Origin: Flavobacterium celericrescens
GTDB lineage: Bacteria > Bacteroidota > Bacteroidia > Flavobacteriales > Flavobacteriaceae
Assembly (NCBI RefSeq): GCF_011392075.1
Contig: NZ_JAAJBV010000009.1
Location: 24,468-88,467, forward strand
Direction of reading: 5' to 3'
Length of the DNA stretch: 64,000 nucleotides
In this document: positions 30,008 to 37,004 of the stretch, piece after piece
How positions within the stretch are numbered: position 1 is the first letter of the stretch
Layout: every line of letters starts with the position of its first letter
Translations under genes and position numbers: made by a program
The notes under the pieces: generated by a model
Databases searched by the model: none
What the model saw: only the letters and a program-made list of their open reading frames with translations
What the model was told of the DNA's origin: nothing

Positions 30008-30042
30008 AAAAAAGCATCAAACTAAAATTTGATGCTTTTTTA
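30008..30042. terminator. Bidirectional terminator between pafA and lysA
   Basis: AAAAAAGCATCAAA pairs perfectly with TTTGATGCTTTTTT around a CTAAAA loop. It has A/T tracts on both sides, so it can act for the convergent pafA and lysA transcripts. Confidence 0.88.
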
Positions 30043-30069
30043 TTCGTACTAATTCTTGAAATTCGAAGT

Positions 30070-31275
30070 TTACACCTCAATCATCACTTGATTTTTCAAA
30101 ATATCATCAAACGTTTCGCGTTCTCTGATTAAGTGTCCTTTACCGTCTTTCCAAAGTACTTCTGCTGGTTTTAGTCGTGAGTTGTAGTTAGAGGCCATTG
30201 AAAAGCAATATGCGCCTGCATTTCGGAAACATAAAATATCACCTTCGTGAATTTCATTTATTCTTCGGTTACTACCAAAAGTATCCGTTTCGCAGATATA
30301 ACCTACAACTGAATAATAACGTTCTTTGCCTTTTGAATTAGAAATATTCTCAATATGATGTTGCGCTCCATATAACATTGGACGAATTAAATGATTGAAT
30401 CCAGAATCAATTCCAGCAAAAACAGTTGAAGTGGTTTGTTTTACCACATTTACTTTCGCTAAAAAATAACCTGCTTCACTTACCAAAAATTTTCCAGGCT
30501 CAAAGGCTAAAGTTAATGGACGACCATATTCTCTTTCGAAGGCTAAAAATCGTTTGGTTAATTTTCTTCCAAATTCTTCTACATTAGTCTCAATATCGCC
30601 TTTTTTGTAGGGCACTTTGAATCCACTACCAAAATCGATAAAATCTAATTCAGGGAAATACTTAGCGGTTTCGAATAAGATTTCGGCTGCATACAAAAAA
30701 ACTTCTACATCTAAAATATCCGAACCTGTATGCATGTGAATTCCATTAATGTGCATTTTCGTATTTTCGATAATTCTTAAAATATGAGGCAATTGATGAA
30801 TTGAAATTCCAAACTTACTATCAATATGACCCACAGAAATATTTGCATTCCCACCTGCCATCACATGTGGATTAATACGAATACAAACCGGAACATTTGG
30901 GTGTTTTGTGCCAAATTGTTCTAAAATTGATAAATTATCAATATTGATTTGAACTCCTAATGCTGCTACAGTTTCTATTTCTTCCATTGAAACACCATTT
31001 GGCGTATAAATAATATCATGAGGTTGAAAACCAGCATGTAAACCCAATTGTACTTCTTGAATAGAAACTGTATCTAAAGCCGAACCCAAACTTTTTAAAT
31101 ATTTTAATATGGAAACATTTGAAAGTGCCTTTACTGCATAATGCACCTTAAACTTTTCAACTTTGCTAAAAGCATTGGTTAATCGGTTATATTGAGAAGC
31201 AATTTTTGCTGCATCATAAACATACAGCGGACTTCCAAATTCATGGGCTAATTGAAGTAATTCATCTTGTTTCAT
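30070..31275 (-). CDS. lysA: Diaminopimelate decarboxylase
   Basis: A 401-residue PLP enzyme for the last step of lysine synthesis. It is a fold-type III barrel with the PLP lysine K49 in VHYAVKALSN. Other motifs are the GHIDSKFGI segment, HMHTGSDI, the phosphate-binding FIDFGSGFKVPY, EPGKFLVSEAG with the substrate Glu/Arg, and VGYICETDTFG carrying the conserved Cys from the partner subunit. The length is typical of Bacteroidota. A textbook promoter lies upstream and a terminator shared with pafA follows. Confidence 0.95.
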   Translation of the reverse strand: MKQDELLQLAHEFGSPLYVYDAAKIASQYNRLTNAFSKVEKFKVHYAVKALSNVSILKYLKSLGSALDTVSIQEVQLGLHAGFQPHDIIYTPNGVSMEEIETVAALGVQINIDNLSILEQFGTKHPNVPVCIRINPHVMAGGNANISVGHIDSKFGISIHQLPHILRIIENTKMHINGIHMHTGSDILDVEVFLYAAEILFETAKYFPELDFIDFGSGFKVPYKKGDIETNVEEFGRKLTKRFLAFEREYGRPLTLAFEPGKFLVSEAGYFLAKVNVVKQTTSTVFAGIDSGFNHLIRPMLYGAQHHIENISNSKGKERYYSVVGYICETDTFGSNRRINEIHEGDILCFRNAGAYCFSMASNYNSRLKPAEVLWKDGKGHLIRERETFDDILKNQVMIEV

Positions 31276-31291
31276 GCTATTATTTTTTTTG

Positions 31292-31321
31292 CAAAAGTAG
31301 TTTTAAAAACTTCTTTTACAA
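31292..31321 (-). promoter_or_regulatory. Promoter of lysA (TTG-N19-TACTTTTG)
   Basis: On the minus strand, TTG (31321-31319) is followed after exactly 19 bases by TACTTTTG (31299-31292). This is a full Bacteroidota consensus promoter. The ATG is 17 bases beyond. Confidence 0.8.
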
Positions 31322-31467
31322 TTTTTAAAACAATAAATAACAAATTATAACATTTTGTTTTATTTGTAACATTATTATTATTTACTGGTGAAAAAAAATA
31401 ATCAATTCATGTATATCAAATTCCCAAATTAAAGCGAAAAAAGTTAGTCAATTAAAAATTACTTTGC

Positions 31468-31475
31468 TATTTTTG
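31468..31475 (+). promoter_or_regulatory. -7 promoter element (TATTTTTG) of sucC
   Basis: A TAnnTTTG match followed by TGGCAC, 37 bases before the sucC ATG. The rest of the 237-base divergent spacer with lysA is AT-rich, and I saw nothing else in it. Confidence 0.6.
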
Positions 31476-31512
31476 TGGCACTTTTTTAAAACAAGATAAA
31501 CGCATAACAATT

Positions 31513-32706
31513 ATGAACATACACGAATATCAAGGTAAAGAAATCTTAGCAAGTTATGGTGTACGCGTACAACGTGGAATTGTAGCTAACAATCCAGTTG
31601 AAGCGGTTGCTGCTGCTAAACAATTAACTGCTGAAACAGGCACAAGTTGGTACGTAGTAAAAGCACAAATTCACGCAGGTGGTAGAGGAAAAGGTGGAGG
31701 AGTTAAGTTAGCTAAAAACTTAGACCAAGTAACTGAACTTTCTGAACAAATCATCGGAATGCAGTTAATTACACCACAAACGCCACCAGAAGGTAAAACA
31801 GTTCACAAAGTGTTAATTGCTGAGGATGTATATTACCCAGGTGAAAGTGAAACTTCAGAATTTTATGTATCTGTTTTATTAAATAGAGCTACAGGTCGTA
31901 ATATGATTATGTATTCTACTGAAGGTGGAATGGATATCGAAGAAGTAGCAGAACACACACCTCATTTAATCTTTACAGAAGAAATTGATCCTGCTGTAGG
32001 ATTACAAGGTTTCCAAGCAAGAAGAGTTGCTTTCAACTTAGGTCTTTCTGGAAATGCTTTCAAAGAAATGGTTAAATTTATTGATGCTTTATACAATGCA
32101 TACATTGGTTCAGATGCTTCAATGTTTGAAATTAACCCAGTTCTTAAAACTTCAGACAATAAAATATTAGCTGTTGATGCTAAAGTAAATATCGACGACA
32201 ACGCTTTATACAGACAACCTAAATATGCTGAAATGCGCGACGTTAGAGAGGAAAACCCTATTGAAGTTGAAGCTAAAGAAGCAGGTCTAAACTATGTTGA
32301 CCTTGATGGTACAGTTGGATGTATGGTAAACGGTGCTGGTTTAGCAATGGCTACTATGGATTTAATTAAATATGCAGGTTTTGAACCAGCTAACTTCTTA
32401 GACGTAGGTGGAACTGCTGATGCAAAACGTGTTGAATTAGCTTTTAGAATTATCTTAAAAGATCCAAACGTTAAAGCGATTTTAATTAACATTTTTGGAG
32501 GAATCGTTCGTTGTGACCGTGTTGCTCAAGGTGTTGTTGATGCATACAAAAACATGGGTGATGATATTAAAGTACCTATCATTGTGCGTTTACAAGGTAC
32601 AAATGCTGAAATTGCAAAAGAATTAATTGATAATTCAGGAATGCCAATCTTATCTGCTGTTCAATTCCAAGAAGCAGCTGACCAAGTAAAAGCAGCCTTA
32701 TCATAA
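31513..32706 (+). CDS. sucC: Succinyl-CoA ligase (ADP-forming), beta subunit
   Basis: A 397-residue TCA-cycle enzyme subunit that makes succinate, CoA and ATP together with SucD. The N-terminal ATP-grasp part has MNIHEYQGKEIL, the KAQIHAGGRGKGGGVKLA nucleotide segment and EINPVL with metal ligands. The C-terminal CoA-ligase part has FLDVGGTADAKRV and INIFGGIVRCDRVAQGV with the subunit-interface loop. The alpha subunit gene sucD is not adjacent, since a terminator and an unrelated gene follow; separate sucC and sucD loci are usual in flavobacteria. Confidence 0.96.
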   Translation: MNIHEYQGKEILASYGVRVQRGIVANNPVEAVAAAKQLTAETGTSWYVVKAQIHAGGRGKGGGVKLAKNLDQVTELSEQIIGMQLITPQTPPEGKTVHKVLIAEDVYYPGESETSEFYVSVLLNRATGRNMIMYSTEGGMDIEEVAEHTPHLIFTEEIDPAVGLQGFQARRVAFNLGLSGNAFKEMVKFIDALYNAYIGSDASMFEINPVLKTSDNKILAVDAKVNIDDNALYRQPKYAEMRDVREENPIEVEAKEAGLNYVDLDGTVGCMVNGAGLAMATMDLIKYAGFEPANFLDVGGTADAKRVELAFRIILKDPNVKAILINIFGGIVRCDRVAQGVVDAYKNMGDDIKVPIIVRLQGTNAEIAKELIDNSGMPILSAVQFQEAADQVKAALS

Positions 32707-32724
32707 TTCAAAAAACATACAAAT

Positions 32725-32759
32725 AAAAAATCCCGATTCGGTTGAATCGGGATTTTTTT
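32725..32759. terminator. Bidirectional terminator between sucC and the lipoprotein gene
   Basis: AAAAAATCCCGATTC pairs perfectly with GAATCGGGATTTTTT (15 bp) around a GGTT loop. It has A and T tracts on both sides and lies in the convergent gap. Confidence 0.92.
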
Positions 32760-32773
32760 ATATAAAAAGCGCT

Positions 32774-33283
32774 CTATTTTTTAATCATTTTAGTTTCATC
32801 AATATGAAATGCTTTTACCACAGCATTATAATCTTTGAAATCGACTTGATTTACAGATTTATTTCCAAGATATGCTGGAATAACAACTACTCTAAACACT
32901 TGATCTAATTTATAACCATTACCTAAACCTGCTAAGTCATAACCATGTAAGCTAACTTGTGCATCATATTGTGTAAAATCATAATCATAACCAAAATCTA
33001 AAGTTCCATCATTAAAATAATAGGTTTCTGGCATCAATTTCCAAACATCTCCAGCAGAACCATAATCTGCTAATCGGTAAACCAATACCATATCAGAAGA
33101 ATAAATTGTGTGAGGAAAATCTAATAACGCTGTATATCCATTTCCTGAAACCAAATCCACATTAGAGTATTCAAAAACTTCGCTAATTGTATCGTTATCA
33201 TAATCGTCACGAACTTCATTAACTGTACAACTTTGTAGTGTTATCATCCCGATAAAAGCAAACAATAAAGTAATTTTCTTCAT
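32774..33283 (-). CDS. Lipoprotein of unknown function
   Basis: A 169-residue putative lipoprotein. The signal MKKITLLFAFIGMITLQSC has a lipobox with C19. The mature part begins with an acidic stretch, then a beta-rich domain with many aromatic and aspartate residues (YYFNDGTLDFGYDYDFTQYD). This resembles small DUF-type surface lipoproteins of Flavobacteriaceae, but I do not recognise a named family. It is probably monocistronic, convergent with sucC and divergent from the DUF1543 gene. Confidence 0.75.
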   Translation of the reverse strand: MKKITLLFAFIGMITLQSCTVNEVRDDYDNDTISEVFEYSNVDLVSGNGYTALLDFPHTIYSSDMVLVYRLADYGSAGDVWKLMPETYYFNDGTLDFGYDYDFTQYDAQVSLHGYDLAGLGNGYKLDQVFRVVVIPAYLGNKSVNQVDFKDYNAVVKAFHIDETKMIKK

Positions 33284-33371
33284 AATCTTTAATTTTTAAA
33301 TGTTTTCCTATATACATATAACCAATTGTTGTGCCAAACTTTTAAATCTTAAAATTTTGTATCTTCGTGAA

Positions 33372-33947
33372 ATGAAAAATCAAGCTAGTTTATACATGAT
33401 AATGCTTGGCTGTAAACCAAAAGGGCGTTTTACAGAGCAGCATGATATTTTTTTTGGTATTGCAAATTCTTTAGTTGATTTAGTTGAAGATTTAAAACTT
33501 TTTTGGCCCGAAGCAAAAGGTCAAATCCATATTGATGCTTGGCAAAAAGTAACTCAAGTAGATGGATATACAATAGAAATTATTTCTAAAATTGAAAAAA
33601 CCGCTACAAATCAACAACAATTATTTTTTATCAATTTAGGAGGTTACAAAGAAAATGAATTTGAAGAATATCATTACAAAGTACTAACTGTAGCCCAAAA
33701 CAAAGCGGAAGCAATAAAAAAAGCAAAACAAACTTCTTTCTATAAACATTATGGATTCAAAGGAGCAACTTCACATATTGATGATAAATATGGCATTGAT
33801 GTAGATGATTTATATGATATTCAAGAAATTTTAGCAAAACAATACAAACAGAAGTATCAGTTGCATTTTAAACCTAGTACATCCATTTACAAAGATGAAT
33901 TGCACATAGGATATTTAAAAATTGATAAAATAACATCTACAATGTAA
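33372..33947 (+). CDS. DUF1543 domain protein
   Basis: A 191-residue cytosolic protein with a duplicated DUF1543 fold. The first copy begins SLYMIMLGCKPKGRFTEQHDIFFGI and contains WPEAKGQIHIDAWQKV. The second begins QLFFINLGGYKENEFEEYHY and contains KHYGFKGATSHIDDKYGID. The function of the family is unknown. The ATG at 33372 is preferred over one at 33300, because the DUF starts directly after it and a TATCTTCG near-consensus -7 lies at 33359-33366, implying a very short leader. It heads a short operon with a 46-residue protein and a YchJ-like gene. Confidence 0.85.
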   Translation: MKNQASLYMIMLGCKPKGRFTEQHDIFFGIANSLVDLVEDLKLFWPEAKGQIHIDAWQKVTQVDGYTIEIISKIEKTATNQQQLFFINLGGYKENEFEEYHYKVLTVAQNKAEAIKKAKQTSFYKHYGFKGATSHIDDKYGIDVDDLYDIQEILAKQYKQKYQLHFKPSTSIYKDELHIGYLKIDKITSTM

Positions 33948-33950
33948 ATT

Positions 33951-34091
33951 ATGGGAAGAAATAATCCAAAAAATATAAAAGCACATAACGACAAATTGCA
34001 CAAAGAGCAAGCAAAAGAAAAAGCTAAAAAGAATGCTCGCGCCGAAAAATTGAAAGAGATTACTAGAAAATTCAACGAATCTAAACAATAA
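33951..34091 (+). CDS. Small basic protein, 46 residues, unknown function
   Basis: An ATG-to-TAA frame of 46 residues, starting MGRNNPKNIKAHND and rich in Lys, Glu, Asn and Ala with a single long predicted helix (KEQAKEKAKKNARAEKLKE). It starts 3 bases after the DUF1543 stop and ends 3 bases before the YchJ-like start. This tight packing is the main evidence that it is real. No transmembrane segment or known domain is visible. The charge suggests it may bind RNA or another acidic partner, but that is inference only. Confidence 0.68.
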   Translation: MGRNNPKNIKAHNDKLHKEQAKEKAKKNARAEKLKEITRKFNESKQ

Positions 34092-34094
34092 TTT

Positions 34095-34466
34095 ATGTCG
34101 AATTGTTATTGCGGAAATTCCATTCCTTTTCAAGATTGTTGCGAACCTTATATTAAAGGAATTGCTAATGCTCCAACTGCCGAAAAATTAATGCGTTCTC
34201 GTTACAGCGCTTTTGCAACCGGTGCCGCTGATTATTTGGTAAACACTACTCACATTTCTAAAAGACGCTACCACAACAAAAAAGATATATTAGCTTGGAG
34301 TCAAGCCAACAAATGGTTAAAATTAGAAGTTTTGGCTTCAACTGAAACCACGGTAACTTTCAAAGCCTATTATTTAGATGAAAATTTAAAAGCGCAAGTA
34401 CATTATGAACATTCTACTTTTAAATTCGAAAATAATAGATGGTTTTATGTAGATGGAGAATATTAA
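34095..34466 (+). CDS. YchJ-family protein (SEC-C motif)
   Basis: A 123-residue protein of the YchJ/UPF0225 family. The N-terminal SEC-C-like zinc motif is CYCGNSIPFQDCCEPYI, followed by the family signature AEKLMRSRYSAFATGAADYLVNTTH and an NTF2-like core ending FKFENNRWFYVDGEY. The biochemical role is unestablished. It lies 3 bases after the small basic protein and ends by overlapping the convergent GyrI-like stop within TTAA. Confidence 0.9.
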   Translation: MSNCYCGNSIPFQDCCEPYIKGIANAPTAEKLMRSRYSAFATGAADYLVNTTHISKRRYHNKKDILAWSQANKWLKLEVLASTETTVTFKAYYLDENLKAQVHYEHSTFKFENNRWFYVDGEY

Positions 34467-34939
34467 ATTCTCTTTTTGATTGGAATCCAAATTTCCTCTT
34501 CAGAATCAGGAGCATTATTTTTATATTTTTCTCCTAACATTTCAAATTGAGGACGATTGTCTAATTCATATTCGGAATTTGGCAACCAAACACCAAAAAT
34601 ATAACCAAATGTTTCTCTTGCTTTTGAAACATCTCCAATATGATTGAAAACTGCATACAAACCTTCCTCAATAATTAATGACTGCATTCCTTCGGGTATA
34701 AAATCAAAATCTGACACAGGAACCACAGCCCATTTTACAAATTTGGTTTGTGGATTGAAATCAAAATTTTCAGGATTGATTTGAATGTTGAATAAATCTG
34801 TGCCTAAAGCATTTTGAATTTCATTTCGTCTTGGCATAAAACTACTCCATAACTCAAAAGCACGATAATCAGTATAACTAAATGAAAGATTTTTACCTAT
34901 AAATTTTGTCTCGGGAAATATTTTAATGGTTGGTTTCAT
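34463..34939 (-). CDS. GyrI-like / effector-binding domain protein
   Basis: A 158-residue protein resembling the GyrI-like small-molecule-binding domain (AraC effector-binding fold). It shows FIGKNLSFSYTDYRAFELWSSFMPRR, a central KWAVVPVSDFDFIPEGMQSLIIEEGLYAVFNHIGD strand set with the typical glycine turn, and the PNSEYELDNRPQFEMLGEKY end with the conserved acidic residue. No DNA-binding domain is attached. Its ATG overlaps the PP2C phosphatase stop as ATGA, so it is the last gene of a coupled kinase-phosphatase-effector trio and may bind the signal or act as a drug/toxin-binding protein. Confidence 0.75.
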   Translation of the reverse strand: MKPTIKIFPETKFIGKNLSFSYTDYRAFELWSSFMPRRNEIQNALGTDLFNIQINPENFDFNPQTKFVKWAVVPVSDFDFIPEGMQSLIIEEGLYAVFNHIGDVSKARETFGYIFGVWLPNSEYELDNRPQFEMLGEKYKNNAPDSEEEIWIPIKKRI

Positions 34940-35643
34940 TTAATATTGTACTGATAAATCAAAAATGAATTATTATCTGTCAATTCTTTATTCTTTAAAC
35001 TTATAACAAATCCCTCATAACAATCTAACAATGATGTCTTATGCCTAATCGAAATATTTACTAATTCTTGTTTAGGCATTACATCATGAAATCCATCAGT
35101 TGATATTAGAATCCTATCATTATCTTCTAAATCAAATGTAAAATCATCAATTGATAAATTTTCAATACCAACTGCATTCTCTAAAATATTCTTAAATTTC
35201 AGCGATTTATAATCTTCAATAGAAATGATTCCTGCTTTTAAAGCTCTGTAAGCTGAAGTATGAGGTTTTGTAAGCTGTTTAATACCATTTCTACGCAAAA
35301 TACATAACCTACTGTCTCCTATATGAAATCCATAAAGTTTAGAATCTTTAACTAAAAAAACAGTAAATGTAGTTGCCATGTCTGAAAATTCAGGTTGTTT
35401 CTGTAATTCTAAAACTTTTAGATTAATTAAAATTATATTATTTTTAATTTCGTTCAAATTACTCAAATTTTCATACTTCAAAAATTCGTCAACTACAAAT
35501 TTTGAAACAAATCCCCCATTTTTATTACCTCCGACTCCGTCAGCTATACAAGCAATAAAAAAATCAGGCATAACTTTATACCCTAAATAATCTTGATTCT
35601 CCTTTCTTGGACCAATATCAGAATATTTAAAAACTAAACTCAT
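34936..35643 (-). CDS. PP2C-family Ser/Thr protein phosphatase
   Basis: A 235-residue PPM/PP2C phosphatase. Motif 1 is GPRKENQDYLG (R13, E15, D18), motif 2 is IADGVGGNKNGG (metal-binding D35, G36), then ATTFTVFLV, FHIGDSRL, STDGFHDVM (metal Asp) and a final DNNSFLIYQY. All core metal ligands appear present. There are no transmembrane or sensory domains. Both ends overlap neighbours by 4 bases (kinase upstream, GyrI-like protein downstream), so it almost certainly reverses phosphorylation by the adjacent kinase. Confidence 0.9.
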   Translation of the reverse strand: MSLVFKYSDIGPRKENQDYLGYKVMPDFFIACIADGVGGNKNGGFVSKFVVDEFLKYENLSNLNEIKNNIILINLKVLELQKQPEFSDMATTFTVFLVKDSKLYGFHIGDSRLCILRRNGIKQLTKPHTSAYRALKAGIISIEDYKSLKFKNILENAVGIENLSIDDFTFDLEDNDRILISTDGFHDVMPKQELVNISIRHKTSLLDCYEGFVISLKNKELTDNNSFLIYQYNIK

Positions 35644-36995
35644 TGTATTTTCTTATAAGCTTCTATTAATAGTGGATGCAATTCATTAACATTTAAACCA
35701 ATTGAATACTCTAAATGCTCAATAGCTCTCTTTGTTTTATACCTATTAAACTTAAATTCTAATGCTAATCTTTTTGCTAAGTTATCATTTAATCCATCAT
35801 AAGTAACATAATTTGCAAACATTCTTTCAACATAAAATCTATTGTGAGATGTTCCTAAAAACAATAATGTTATTAAACATTGTACTTTTGATGTCATATT
35901 CATTTGATTAAGTGGTGTTGATTCATAAAGCAACTTAACTTTATAAGCAAGAATATCACAATAATTAAAATTAAAACCTGATTTATCATCAATCCATTTA
36001 CTATGAACATTAGCTAATTCATCTAATTTATGGTAATTTATAGAAATTAAATATTGAATATGTCTTGAACTTAAAGCAAAATGTAATGAATCTGAATATT
36101 CATTTTGCAAAATCATTTTCGATAATAGTAAGTCCCAATCTTCAATTTTAGTACTTTCAAAATCATTATTCTCAAGAAAATCAAAGTCACCATCTTCAAA
36201 ACTTATAATGTGATTATCATTAAAATTTAAATTAAAAATATCATTTCTTAATTCATCTACAGAAATGTATCTATCTTCTTTTTTATCTTTTGTACAATTC
36301 GACAAAATTTGACTCCATATACTATTTTTAACAATAATCTCTCTCATAGGAGGTCTTGGATCATCAGGAAAGAATAAATCATGAATTACACAACCAACTG
36401 AATAAATATCACTTTGTAAAGTTGCATTTTTAAAATCTATATGTAATTCTAAAGCTGTGTAATGATCATCCGATTTTTGAGTACCTGTTAAGGTTAATGA
36501 CGTTGAAGAATTATTCTGTTTAGAGATTAATCCAAAATCACTAATTGCATAATAAAATGTATCACCATCTTTTAACTTTAATATGTTACTTGGTTTAATA
36601 TCTCTATGACATAATCCTAAATCATGAATTGATTCAAGCCCGTTTAATACATCATATATAATATTGATTTTTTGAGCATTTGTTAATGATTTCAAATCTA
36701 ACTCTTCTTTCAAAGTACATTCAGCTAAAGGCATTATGTAAAACATTGGTTCATTGTCAAAATCATATGAAATAATTTGCACTATGTTTCTTGACTGAAA
36801 ATCTTCTTGAGTTAGTGTTTCTCTAATAAATCTTTTTTTGAAGTGACCAATTTCTTCATCACTTGGAATATAATCTTGATTTATTGAAAATATTTTTAAT
36901 GCATATGTGTCTCCTAATTCATCAACAACTTTAAATACAGTGCCATATCCACCTTTTCCTTTTTCTTCAACAACTTCATAATTTTTATATTTCAT
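35640..36995 (-). CDS. Ser/Thr protein kinase with unrecognised C-terminal half
   Basis: A 451-residue Hanks-type kinase. The glycine loop is GKGGYGTVF (13-21), the ATP lysine K34 lies in YALKIF, the catalytic loop is HRDIKPSN (130-137), DFG is at 153-155, and the activation segment runs GTQKSDDHYTALE, with ALE in place of APE. The kinase fold ends near residue 265. The remaining about 185 residues are helical and match no domain I know; there is no transmembrane segment, PASTA or WD repeat. It starts 9 bases after icmF in the same direction and is co-transcribed with the PP2C gene (4-base overlap). The region looks even more AT-rich than its neighbours, hinting at acquisition. Confidence 0.88.
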   Translation of the reverse strand: MKYKNYEVVEEKGKGGYGTVFKVVDELGDTYALKIFSINQDYIPSDEEIGHFKKRFIRETLTQEDFQSRNIVQIISYDFDNEPMFYIMPLAECTLKEELDLKSLTNAQKINIIYDVLNGLESIHDLGLCHRDIKPSNILKLKDGDTFYYAISDFGLISKQNNSSTSLTLTGTQKSDDHYTALELHIDFKNATLQSDIYSVGCVIHDLFFPDDPRPPMREIIVKNSIWSQILSNCTKDKKEDRYISVDELRNDIFNLNFNDNHIISFEDGDFDFLENNDFESTKIEDWDLLLSKMILQNEYSDSLHFALSSRHIQYLISINYHKLDELANVHSKWIDDKSGFNFNYCDILAYKVKLLYESTPLNQMNMTSKVQCLITLLFLGTSHNRFYVERMFANYVTYDGLNDNLAKRLALEFKFNRYKTKRAIEHLEYSIGLNVNELHPLLIEAYKKIQ

Positions 36996-37004
36996 AAAAT
37001 TCTT

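Noticed and set aside
31276..31512. tRNA or small RNA in the lysA-sucC gap
   Set aside because: Only AT-rich sequence and two promoters are visible; no cloverleaf or terminator.
34463..36995. TerY-P triad or BREX/Pgl-type defence module
   Set aside because: No VWA TerY protein, methylase or ATPase is nearby; only kinase and phosphatase are shared with those systems.
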